Shown here piece after piece: positions 55,833 through 64,000 of a stretch of DNA of 64,000 nt. The DNA is taken from NCBI GenBank assembly GCA_947627565.1, contig CANQWO010000003.1, positions 31,173 to 95,172 on the forward strand, given 5' to 3'. The position numbers were made by a program, and so were the translations under genes. Source of the stretch: an uncultured Clostridia bacterium (GTDB lineage Bacteria; Bacillota; Clostridia; Christensenellales; Borkfalkiaceae). Position 1 is the stretch's first letter. Each line of letters opens with the position of its first letter. Below the pieces are notes generated by a model. The model saw nothing but the letters and a program-made list of their open reading frames with translations. It was not told where the DNA came from and searched no databases.

Positions 55833-55939
55833 ATTTTATGATGCGCCGCAATTCATAAAAAAATACAAAGGAGGAAAGCTAACAAGGCAAGACAATGCAG
55901 AAACTGTAATTGTCAAATCGAGAGAGCTGGGAGAAACGT

Positions 55940-56896
55940 ATGCTGGAAGTAATCAACTTTTCAAAGAAATACAAAAACAACAAGAACTATTCCGCACGCC
56001 ACATCAGCTTTACCGTATCCGCCGGGGAGGTCGCAGGTTTGGTCGGCAGCAACGGCGCAGGGAAGTCGACGATCATCAAGAGCATCATCGGAGTGCTTCC
56101 CTTTACGGAAGGCGCAATCAGGATCAGGGGGAACGATATCACGGATAAACCCGAGAAGGCCAAAAAGCTCATCGGATACGTTCCCGACGACCACTCCGTC
56201 TATGAGAAACTGACGGGCAGAGAGTATATCAACTATATGGGCAGCCTCTACGGGGCGTCGCTGGAGCAGAAGATCTTCGTGACGGATATCCTCGCCAAGC
56301 GGTTTGAAATCGACCATGCGCTGGATTCGCAGATCGCGGGCTATTCGCACGGTATGCGGCAGAAGATCTGCATCCTCGGCTCGCTCGTGCACGATCCGAA
56401 GCTGTGGATCCTGGATGAGCCGATGGTCGGTCTGGACCACCAGACCATGCGGTTGCTCTGCAACTACATCCGCAACTATGCGAACGCCAAGCACGCCGTA
56501 TTGTTCTCCACGCACAATCTCGAGGTCGTCCGCAAGACGTGCGACAAGGTGATCTTCATCAAGCAGGGCCGCCTTGCGAACATCGTCGACCTCAGAGAGG
56601 ACAAATATTTCGATATCGACGGATATTATATGCAGCTCAACAGCACCAAGCCGAAGGTCGACAATCGGAAGCCTTCCGCTTATCCGGGCTTCTCGGGCGC
56701 ACCCATGTCCACGCCTTCTCAGGCACCCATGCCCGCGCCGATGCCCATGCCCGCGGGCATGCCTATGCCGTATTTCCCCGCGGCGTATCCGACGTTCGGA
56801 TATCCCGCGTTTCCCTGTCCGCCCGATATGAGGGGACCGCAGCTTCTCGGCCCCGCCAATACGCCCAACCCCCCCGAGGTGGATCCCGATGTTTAA
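55940..56896 (+). CDS. ABC transporter ATP-binding protein with Pro/Met-rich C-terminal tail
   Basis: AGLVGSNGAGKSTIIKSIIGVLPFTEG...YSHGMRQKICILGSLVHDPKLWILDEPMVGLD; tail APMSTPSQAPMPAPMPMPAGMPMPYFPAAYP. Confidence 0.93.
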   Translation: MLEVINFSKKYKNNKNYSARHISFTVSAGEVAGLVGSNGAGKSTIIKSIIGVLPFTEGAIRIRGNDITDKPEKAKKLIGYVPDDHSVYEKLTGREYINYMGSLYGASLEQKIFVTDILAKRFEIDHALDSQIAGYSHGMRQKICILGSLVHDPKLWILDEPMVGLDHQTMRLLCNYIRNYANAKHAVLFSTHNLEVVRKTCDKVIFIKQGRLANIVDLREDKYFDIDGYYMQLNSTKPKVDNRKPSAYPGFSGAPMSTPSQAPMPAPMPMPAGMPMPYFPAAYPTFGYPAFPCPPDMRGPQLLGPANTPNPPEVDPDV

Positions 56897-58496
56897 GTTT
56901 ATCCGTCTCCAATTGAAATTGAAGTGGGGGTTCAACCGCAACAACAGTAAGATGAGCGCGGTTATGACCGCGATCGCGGTGCTGTTTGCCGTATTGATCG
57001 CGCTGGCGCTCGTCTGGACGCTCTCGTTTGTCTTGAAGGCGAACATCTCCAAGATCACGATCAAGCAGTTGGCGCAGTTGTTCCTCACGGTCATCATGCT
57101 GGGGCTCACGATCGCGGCGACGGGGATGCAGATGAAGCGGCTCTACCGTCCCGCCGATCTTCTCATTACGGCGCGCTTTCCGCTGACGCCGTTCAAACTG
57201 TTCGCCGGCTACATGATCATCAACTACATCGACTTGCTGGTCTATACCGCGGTTCTGACGCTGCCGGTCATGATCGTGTTCGGATTTGCGATGCACTGCC
57301 TCTCGTTCGCCTACGTCATGGGCGTGCTGCTCGGCGTGCTTTTGATGCCCCTGTTCCCGTTTGCGCTCTCGATCTTCATCGCGATCCCCGCGGTGTACTT
57401 CATGACGCTGCTCGAACGGCACAACATCGTGAGGCTGGTCCTCTTCGTGCTCTTTTTGGCGGCGGCCTTTGCGCTCTACTACTATCTCCTCACGGTTTTG
57501 GCGAAATTCTTCATCCACAGAGACTGGGAGACGGGAACGCTGGAGATCTGGGAAGGCCTGCTCATAGGGCTGGATAAACCCTATAATCCCGCGTATTTTC
57601 TCGGCAACGTGATCTTCTTCCAGAATGTCGGGCTCGGGCTCGGCGTATTGCTCGGCGGCGGTCTGGTCCTGATCGTGTTCGGCACGGCTTTGGCGCAGGC
57701 GGTCAGCTCCAATTTCCGCATCAAGGCGCTCGAAGGCGGCGCGGGCCGCGGCGAAAAGATCACCAAGGCAGACGATTACGGTAGCGCGCGGGCCATCTTC
57801 CGGCACAACTTCAAGGAGATCCTGCAGACAAAAACATATTCGTATTTCTACCTCGGCGTTGCGATCTCCACGCCCGTCATGGTCTTCTTCTGCAACCGGC
57901 TCGTCTCGATGGTGGGCGCTGCGCAGATCGGATCCGGCATCAATTTCGGGGCATCCATGCTCGTCATTGCCGTGTTCATGGCCATGATCTGCTCGTTCAC
58001 GGGCACGGTGCTCAGCGTGGAGGGCAAGACGTTTTACATCACGAAACTCGTTCCCGTGCCGTACCGCCGCCAACTCCTCGTCAAGGGGATGCTGAATATC
58101 GGGGTAAGCACGGTGGCGCTTTTGATCAGCGCGGTGGTCATGGGGTGCCTGCAGTTTATCCGCGCTTCGGAGATGACGGTGCTGATCATCACGCAGCTTC
58201 TCCTCGCGACGGGTCTCGTATTCAACGGCATCAATCTCAACCTCGCCAACCCCAACTTAAAGCCCAAGGCAAACGGGGAAGCCGAGGAGATCAATATCAC
58301 CTATATGCTCCTCATCGGTCTGGTGATCGCGGCGCTTTTGGGCGCGAGCAGCATCATCTTCCCGAGGACCATGCCCGACGGCGGCGCAGGCCTTTCCTTC
58401 CTCATTGCGATCGGCGGCGCGTTCGTCTATATGCTCATCAATGTTCTCGTATTTTGGTTTACAGTCAATCGGAAATACCGCAAGATCGAAGTTTGA
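56889..58496 (+). CDS. ABC transporter permease (ABC-2-like)
   Basis: Multiple TM helices (MTAIAVLFAVLIALALVWTLSFVL, LFLTVIMLGLTIAATG...); overlaps ATPase gene by 8 bp. Confidence 0.85.
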   Translation: MFKFIRLQLKLKWGFNRNNSKMSAVMTAIAVLFAVLIALALVWTLSFVLKANISKITIKQLAQLFLTVIMLGLTIAATGMQMKRLYRPADLLITARFPLTPFKLFAGYMIINYIDLLVYTAVLTLPVMIVFGFAMHCLSFAYVMGVLLGVLLMPLFPFALSIFIAIPAVYFMTLLERHNIVRLVLFVLFLAAAFALYYYLLTVLAKFFIHRDWETGTLEIWEGLLIGLDKPYNPAYFLGNVIFFQNVGLGLGVLLGGGLVLIVFGTALAQAVSSNFRIKALEGGAGRGEKITKADDYGSARAIFRHNFKEILQTKTYSYFYLGVAISTPVMVFFCNRLVSMVGAAQIGSGINFGASMLVIAVFMAMICSFTGTVLSVEGKTFYITKLVPVPYRRQLLVKGMLNIGVSTVALLISAVVMGCLQFIRASEMTVLIITQLLLATGLVFNGINLNLANPNLKPKANGEAEEINITYMLLIGLVIAALLGASSIIFPRTMPDGGAGLSFLIAIGGAFVYMLINVLVFWFTVNRKYRKIEV

Positions 58497-58553
58497 TCGA
58501 TCGCGCGGAGCGTCCAAAAAGATCCAAGTTTAATCAAAAAGAGGAATCACATT

Positions 58554-61500
58554 ATGAAAAAATTAATTACTTCGACAATCGTCCTATTGCCGCTGTTGCT
58601 CCTGGCGATCATGCTTGTGAGCGGGGCGATCGTGGCGAATATGGTTCACATCTATGTGGAATCGGTTGAGTTTGTCGGAAACGGCGCCTTGGTGCTCACG
58701 ATGGAAGACGAGCAGACGCCGCCGTCGGAGCAGCTCGAAGTCAACGTGCTCCCGCTCAAGGCGGAGAACCGCGACCTGGTCTATTCGGTGGAAGACGAAA
58801 GCATCGCCACCGTTGACGAAAACGGCGTTATCACGGCGAAAGATTTCGGTGAAACGTATGTCACGGTTGCCAGCGTGGAAAACGTCGCCGCGACCGCAAA
58901 GCGCAAGGTGCTCGTCACCGACGACGCCGTGCACAGAATTTCCTTGAACAAGGACAACACGGACCTCTATGAGGGGACCCCGCAGGAACTTTCCGTCACG
59001 TTCTTCCCGAAGGAAGCGAAGAACAGATCGATCACATGGACGAGTTCGGATGAGAGTATTCTGCGCATCAGCATCAACGGCACCGCGACGGTGGTAGGTG
59101 CGGGCACGGTCATCGTTACGGCTGTCTCCGACGACAACGAGGAGGCAACGGACAGCGCGACGTTTACCTGCCATAGGAAACTTACGGACATCGTTTTCGA
59201 CCAGGCTCAAGTCGTCACCTCTTCGCGCGAGCAGAAGTTCCCCGCGATGGAACTCAAGCCTGCCGATGTCGACGTGGATATCAAGATCGGCTACCAGTCG
59301 AGCGATCTTTCCATCGCCACTGTGGACGACGACGGCAGTATCCACTTCTTGAAGGAAGGCAAGGTCGCGATCACGGTGACCGCCACCGACTTTGGCGGCA
59401 CTTCCATCTCCAAGAGCAAGGAATACACCTCGACGGACGGCTACTATCTCCCGCCGCTCTTCGAGAAGAAGGAATACACCGTCGACTTCGACGAATATTT
59501 CCAAAACGGCGCGGCCGTCAAGACCCTGCCCATTCCCTTTGCGACGGTGCTCGAAGGCTCCTATCAGGAATTTAAGGAAGTCGAGTATCACTACGACGAC
59601 AAAAATGGTCCCGATGCGGATGTGCTCACCTTCGACGAAGACACGAAGAAATTCTCTTTTGCGAAGGAAATGCCTGCCGGCAGGCAGAAGATCAGGGTCG
59701 AGGTGACGGCGCGCGTCTATCGGTTGAACGAGGGCATTGTCGACTATCAAGACTACTTCACGCTCACCGTCCTTCGAAACGCGCAGAGCCTCTCTCTTTC
59801 GTATGAGGACATCCCCGACGTTTCGGTGATCACGACGGATTTGAACCAGATCACCCTCGGCGGCGGCCTCTCGGTGTCGCCCGCCAATCACACCAACGAC
59901 ATCACCTATCGCTTGAAGGAAGCATCCGCCATCGCGGAGATCCAGGGCAGCACGATCAAATTCTCCGGTGCGGGAGAAGTGACCGTTGTGATCGAACTGA
60001 GCGCCCAGGAAAAGCAGGCCGACGGGAAGGTCGTAAGCGTCGTGAAGCTCTCCAAAGAAGTCCGCGTCGCCTATGCGCCCAAGCCGAGCAATAACAGCAA
60101 CGTCAAGGCGACCGAGTTTGAAAAGGGCGAAACGGAGCAGCAGCTTCTTCTGAAAGCCGACAAGAATAACACAGATACTTTCCAAGAGAGCATCCTCTAC
60201 TTCAACGAACCGACAGACGCAGAGGTCAGCTACGCCGTCGAAGAGGGGGCCGATGCGGCCGTCAAGATCGAAGAGCGCAATGGTTTCCGCTATATTGTTC
60301 CGCAGAAGGGCGGCTTTGCGACGGTCACCATCACCGTGACTCCCAAGGCGGCCGTCTCGCTCGCCCGCCGTGCACGCAACGCCGTCGCGCCCATCGCCGA
60401 CGACGGAACGAAGGTCTACACCGTGCGCGTCTATGTCGACCGCCCTGTAACAAGTGATAACTTCAAAGTAAAGTTTGAGGGAGTCGACTGCACGAACTCC
60501 TTCGGAACGACTCTTCCCTCCGTGTCTTACACTGTCACCGTGGAATGCGAAGACGGTGCGATGGAAGGCAAAAAGCTGTATGTGAAATACGGCGACACGA
60601 CGGATGCGACGGCGGCCGAGAGCGCATTGACGCAGAGCGGCAGCATTCTCTTCAACAGCGACCTCTCCACTCTCGAAGTCACCTTTGGCGTGGAATACGG
60701 CGAAGATGCGATCGAACTCGGCGCAACCGGCGGACTTTCGAGCGCGAAGCGCACCATCACGCGCAACGCCGAGAACATTGCCGTCTCCTACAACGGCAAT
60801 GCCGACGTCGTCAAGATCTCCACATGGCAGACTTCTCTCGCGTTCGTTACGAAAGCGACCGAGCAAGATGAAAAAGAGAAGACCGTCTATCTGAACATTA
60901 CGCCTGCAAACCATACGAATACCGTCGTCTACACGATAACCGAAGGCAATGAATATGCGGATATCAACGGGAATGGGCAACTGTTTATCAAACAGGAACA
61001 TCGGAATGCGGCTTGCAGCGTCAAGGTAAAGATTTCGCTCCTCGCCAAAGACGATACCCCTGTCGAATCACCGAGCAGAGAGGTCGTCGTCTCCTATGCG
61101 CCCGAAAATGCGAATAGGAGCGTCAAGATCGAAAACGAAACTACCGCGGGTTACAACCTTCTTCTGAAGGATACGGCGAACGCAAAAGAAGAGGGCGTGC
61201 TCTACTTCACCGAACCCGCAGACGCGACCGTGACCTATGCTCCTCAGGGAGACGATGCGGCGGTCAAACTTGAAAATCGCAACGGCGCATGGTATGTCGT
61301 TCCGCAGAAAGGCGGCTTTGCGGATGTCACGGTCACCGTCACTCCCAAGGCTAAAGCGGAAGCCACGACCTACACCGTGCGCGTGTATGTCGATCGCCCG
61401 GTGACGAGTGATAACTTCAAAGTGAAGTTTGAGGGAAGCGACTGCACGAACTCCTTCGGAACGACTCTCTCCTCCGTGTCTTACACCGTTACCGTGGAAT

Positions 61501-64000
61501 GCGAAGACGGTGCGATGGAAGGCAAAAAGCTGTATGTGAAATACGGCGACACGACGGATGCGACGGTAGCCGAGAGCGCATTGACGCAGAGCGGCAGCAT
61601 TCTCTTCAACAGCGACCTCTCCACTCTCGAAGTCACCTTTGGCGTGGAATACGGCGAAGATGCGATCGAACTCGGCGCAACCGGCGGACTTTCGAGCGCG
61701 AAGCGCACCATCACGCGCAACGCCGAGAACATTGCCGTCTCCTACAACGGCAATGCCGACGTCGTCAAGATCTCCACATGGCAGACTTCTCTCGCGTTCG
61801 TTACGAAAGCGACCGAGCAAGATGAAAAAGAGAAGACCGTCTATCTGAACATTACGCCTGCAAACCATACGAATACCGTCGTCTACACGATAACCGAAGG
61901 CAATGAATATGCGGATATCAACGGGAATGGGCAACTGTTTATCAAACAGGAACATCGGAATGCGGCTTGCAGCGTCAAGGTAAAGATTTCGCTCCTCGCC
62001 AAAGACGATACCCCTGTCGAATCACCGAGCAGAGAGGTCGTCGTCTCCTATGCGCCCGAAAATGCGAATAGGAGCGTCAAGATCGAAAACGAAACTACCG
62101 CGGGTTACAACCTTCTTCTGAAGGATACGGCGAACGCAAAAGAAGAGGGCGTGCTCTACTTCACCGAACCCGCAGACGCAGAGGTCAGCTACGCAGTCGC
62201 AGAGGGGGCCGATGCGGCCGTCAAACTTGAAAATCGTGGCGGCGCATGGTACGTTGTTCCGCAGAAAGGCGGCTTTGCGGATGTCACGGTCACAGTCACT
62301 CCCAAAGCCAAAGCGGAAGCCACGACCTACACCGTGCGCGTGTATGTCGACCGCCCGGTGACGAGTGACGGCATCGTCGTGAAGTTTAATGGCAGTAATG
62401 ATCCTTGCACGAATTATTTTTCGACGGCCCTCAAAGCCGTGCCTTACACCGTCACCGTAGAATGCGAAGACGGTGCGATGGAAGGCAAGAAGCTGTATGT
62501 GAAATACGGCAATACGACGGATGCGACGGCGGCCGAGAGCGCATTGACGCAGAGCGGCAACATTCTCTTCAACAGCGATCTCTCCACCCTCGAGGTCACC
62601 TTTGGCGTGGAATACGGCGAAGAGGCGACCAAACTCGGCGCAAACGGCGGGCTTGCGAGCACCACGCGCACCATCGCGCGCAACGCCACGAGCGTCGCGA
62701 TCTCCCACAAGGGATCCGACGCCGCCAAGATTTCCACATGGCAATCTGCTCTCACGTTCATCACGGGAACGGCTGAGAGCGAGGAGACCGTCGTCAATCT
62801 TACGATTCTTCCCGCAAACCATACGAATACCGTCGTCTATACGATTACCGAAGGCGACCAATTCGCAGACTTCACGCCCAATGGCAACAATGGCGGCAAG
62901 TTGGCGATCAAAAATACAGACGAGGCCTGCAATGTCAAGGTAAAGATTTCACTTCTCGCCAAAGACGGCACCACTCTTTCCGAGCTGGATAAAGTAATTG
63001 AAATCGCTTACGCACCTCGTGGCGCAGAGGACAAGGACGTCGAGCTCTCCGATACACAGACGAAGCAAACCCTCCTTCTCCGTATGGGCAGTGGGAAAAA
63101 CGACAAGGGTATCATTCGATTCACCGAACCCGGCGACGCAAAAGTAACTTACGAGGTCACGAAGGGGACCGCAGTAGAAGTGAAAGACGAGAGCGGTACG
63201 CACCAAATCGTCCCCGTTATGGGCGGCTTTGCGACGGTCACGATCACCGTTACCCCCAATGCGGGCGGCGAAGTCAAGACCTACACTGCCGAAGTCTATG
63301 TCGATAACATTCTTCCCGCCGATGCGATCGCATTCACATTTGACGGCGAGGTCGACACCAAGGGTACGACGGCAGAATCCGTCAAGTTCACCGTCACGGT
63401 AAACGGTGAAAACGGTGCAATGGAAGGCAAGCGGATCGTTGTCACCGCTACAAATGCTCAAAGCAAGAAGGGCCAAAACAACGCCACATCCTTCACGGAC
63501 AGTTTCTCGTTCTCTAAGGAGCTTGACGCCCTCGAAGTCACCTTTGCTACGGAATACACCGAAGAAGCGGCGAAATTCTCTGCATCGGGAGGCCTCGGAA
63601 ATCGCAAGACGGCCACTGTCGGCCGCAATGCCGAGAATGTCACCTTCACCTATGGCGGCGTGCAGACCGTCAACATCATGACGGACAAAGCGTCGTTCAC
63701 GATCGGCACAGATATCGTCGTCGCGATCTCTCCCGCGCACACGGATACGATTTCTTACAGCGTGGAGGGCGATGCGGCAGAGCTTAAGGGCAGCACGCTC
63801 ACGTTCAAAGAGGCGGGCTCCGTCACGCTTGTGGGCAAGATGATGCGCGGCGAGACTCCCACCGGGCTCACGAAGTCGCTCACGATCTCCTATGCGCCCA
63901 CAGACTCGAATCAGAGCGTCAAGTTGGCTGAAAAAGAGACCCATTATCTCGTTTTGGGTACGAACCAAGAGGGGCTCATCTACTACACGTTGCCCGTGAA
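58554..64000 (+). CDS. Giant exported Ig-like (BIG2-type) repeat surface protein, partial (runs off right edge)
   Basis: MKKLITSTIVLLPLLLLAIMLVSGAIVANMVHIYVESVEF...; SSDESILRISINGTATVVGAGTVIVTAVS, SSDLSIATVDDDGSIHFLKEGKVAITVTA; open frame to window end. Confidence 0.9.
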   Translation, partial: MKKLITSTIVLLPLLLLAIMLVSGAIVANMVHIYVESVEFVGNGALVLTMEDEQTPPSEQLEVNVLPLKAENRDLVYSVEDESIATVDENGVITAKDFGETYVTVASVENVAATAKRKVLVTDDAVHRISLNKDNTDLYEGTPQELSVTFFPKEAKNRSITWTSSDESILRISINGTATVVGAGTVIVTAVSDDNEEATDSATFTCHRKLTDIVFDQAQVVTSSREQKFPAMELKPADVDVDIKIGYQSSDLSIATVDDDGSIHFLKEGKVAITVTATDFGGTSISKSKEYTSTDGYYLPPLFEKKEYTVDFDEYFQNGAAVKTLPIPFATVLEGSYQEFKEVEYHYDDKNGPDADVLTFDEDTKKFSFAKEMPAGRQKIRVEVTARVYRLNEGIVDYQDYFTLTVLRNAQSLSLSYEDIPDVSVITTDLNQITLGGGLSVSPANHTNDITYRLKEASAIAEIQGSTIKFSGAGEVTVVIELSAQEKQADGKVVSVVKLSKEVRVAYAPKPSNNSNVKATEFEKGETEQQLLLKADKNNTDTFQESILYFNEPTDAEVSYAVEEGADAAVKIEERNGFRYIVPQKGGFATVTITVTPKAAVSLARRARNAVAPIADDGTKVYTVRVYVDRPVTSDNFKVKFEGVDCTNSFGTTLPSVSYTVTVECEDGAMEGKKLYVKYGDTTDATAAESALTQSGSILFNSDLSTLEVTFGVEYGEDAIELGATGGLSSAKRTITRNAENIAVSYNGNADVVKISTWQTSLAFVTKATEQDEKEKTVYLNITPANHTNTVVYTITEGNEYADINGNGQLFIKQEHRNAACSVKVKISLLAKDDTPVESPSREVVVSYAPENANRSVKIENETTAGYNLLLKDTANAKEEGVLYFTEPADATVTYAPQGDDAAVKLENRNGAWYVVPQKGGFADVTVTVTPKAKAEATTYTVRVYVDRPVTSDNFKVKFEGSDCTNSFGTTLSSVSYTVTVECEDGAMEGKKLYVKYGDTTDATVAESALTQSGSILFNSDLSTLEVTFGVEYGEDAIELGATGGLSSAKRTITRNAENIAVSYNGNADVVKISTWQTSLAFVTKATEQDEKEKTVYLNITPANHTNTVVYTITEGNEYADINGNGQLFIKQEHRNAACSVKVKISLLAKDDTPVESPSREVVVSYAPENANRSVKIENETTAGYNLLLKDTANAKEEGVLYFTEPADAEVSYAVAEGADAAVKLENRGGAWYVVPQKGGFADVTVTVTPKAKAEATTYTVRVYVDRPVTSDGIVVKFNGSNDPCTNYFSTALKAVPYTVTVECEDGAMEGKKLYVKYGNTTDATAAESALTQSGNILFNSDLSTLEVTFGVEYGEEATKLGANGGLASTTRTIARNATSVAISHKGSDAAKISTWQSALTFITGTAESEETVVNLTILPANHTNTVVYTITEGDQFADFTPNGNNGGKLAIKNTDEACNVKVKISLLAKDGTTLSELDKVIEIAYAPRGAEDKDVELSDTQTKQTLLLRMGSGKNDKGIIRFTEPGDAKVTYEVTKGTAVEVKDESGTHQIVPVMGGFATVTITVTPNAGGEVKTYTAEVYVDNILPADAIAFTFDGEVDTKGTTAESVKFTVTVNGENGAMEGKRIVVTATNAQSKKGQNNATSFTDSFSFSKELDALEVTFATEYTEEAAKFSASGGLGNRKTATVGRNAENVTFTYGGVQTVNIMTDKASFTIGTDIVVAISPAHTDTISYSVEGDAAELKGSTLTFKEAGSVTLVGKMMRGETPTGLTKSLTISYAPTDSNQSVKLAEKETHYLVLGTNQEGLIYYTLPV
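60535..62180 (+). repeat. 954-bp-period tandem duplication inside surface protein gene
   Basis: ~60535-61226 recurs at ~61489-62180 nearly identically; third diverged copy begins ~62450. Confidence 0.9.

Noticed and set aside
56763-58073. 436-aa minus-strand ORF
   Set aside because: Antisense to the ABC permease; composition typical of shadow ORFs.
58584-61955. Pair of minus-strand ORFs (58584-61001, 61068-61955) with identical N-termini
   Set aside because: Not a gene duplication; they are antisense shadows that reveal the 954-bp repeat in the sense surface protein gene.

Overview
Chromosomal window from a high-GC, spore-forming Bacillota (Clostridia-like; inferred from gene content). It is mostly housekeeping genes: an isc-type Fe-S operon, rpsF-ssb-rpsR, cca, a DUF1385/PrmC fusion followed by prfA, thrC, a SigB/F-like partner-switching operon, nth, ychF, argS, mcsA-mcsB-clpC, ung and mtnN. 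Left and right ends carry partial CDSs that are missing from the ORF track. The most exciting region is 54.3-64 kb. A complete tyrosine recombinase gene is followed, directly after its terminator, by four 27-bp sites of 11-5-11 architecture. They form two tandem inverted pairs, and the 5-bp spacers are exact reverse complements within each pair (TATCC/GGATA and CGTGT/ACACG) but differ between pairs. Each enclosed ~110/102-bp segment has a sigma70-like promoter (TTGACT-N17-TATAAT and TTGCCT-N17-TAAAAT), and both currently point away from the downstream operon (ABC ATPase, ABC permease, giant Ig-like repeat surface protein). I interpret this as a two-cassette, spacer-coded invertible promoter switch, with both cassettes OFF in this assembly. 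The second unexplained signal is a dispersed motif, about [TGC]C[GA]GACATG[G/C], seen about 27 times on both strands in genes and intergenic DNA. Other observations: an XRE regulator with operators inside its target promoter, GC-rich tandem palindromic repeats, and a 954-bp near-identical duplication inside the surface protein gene. Everything was read by eye; no database search or statistics were run.
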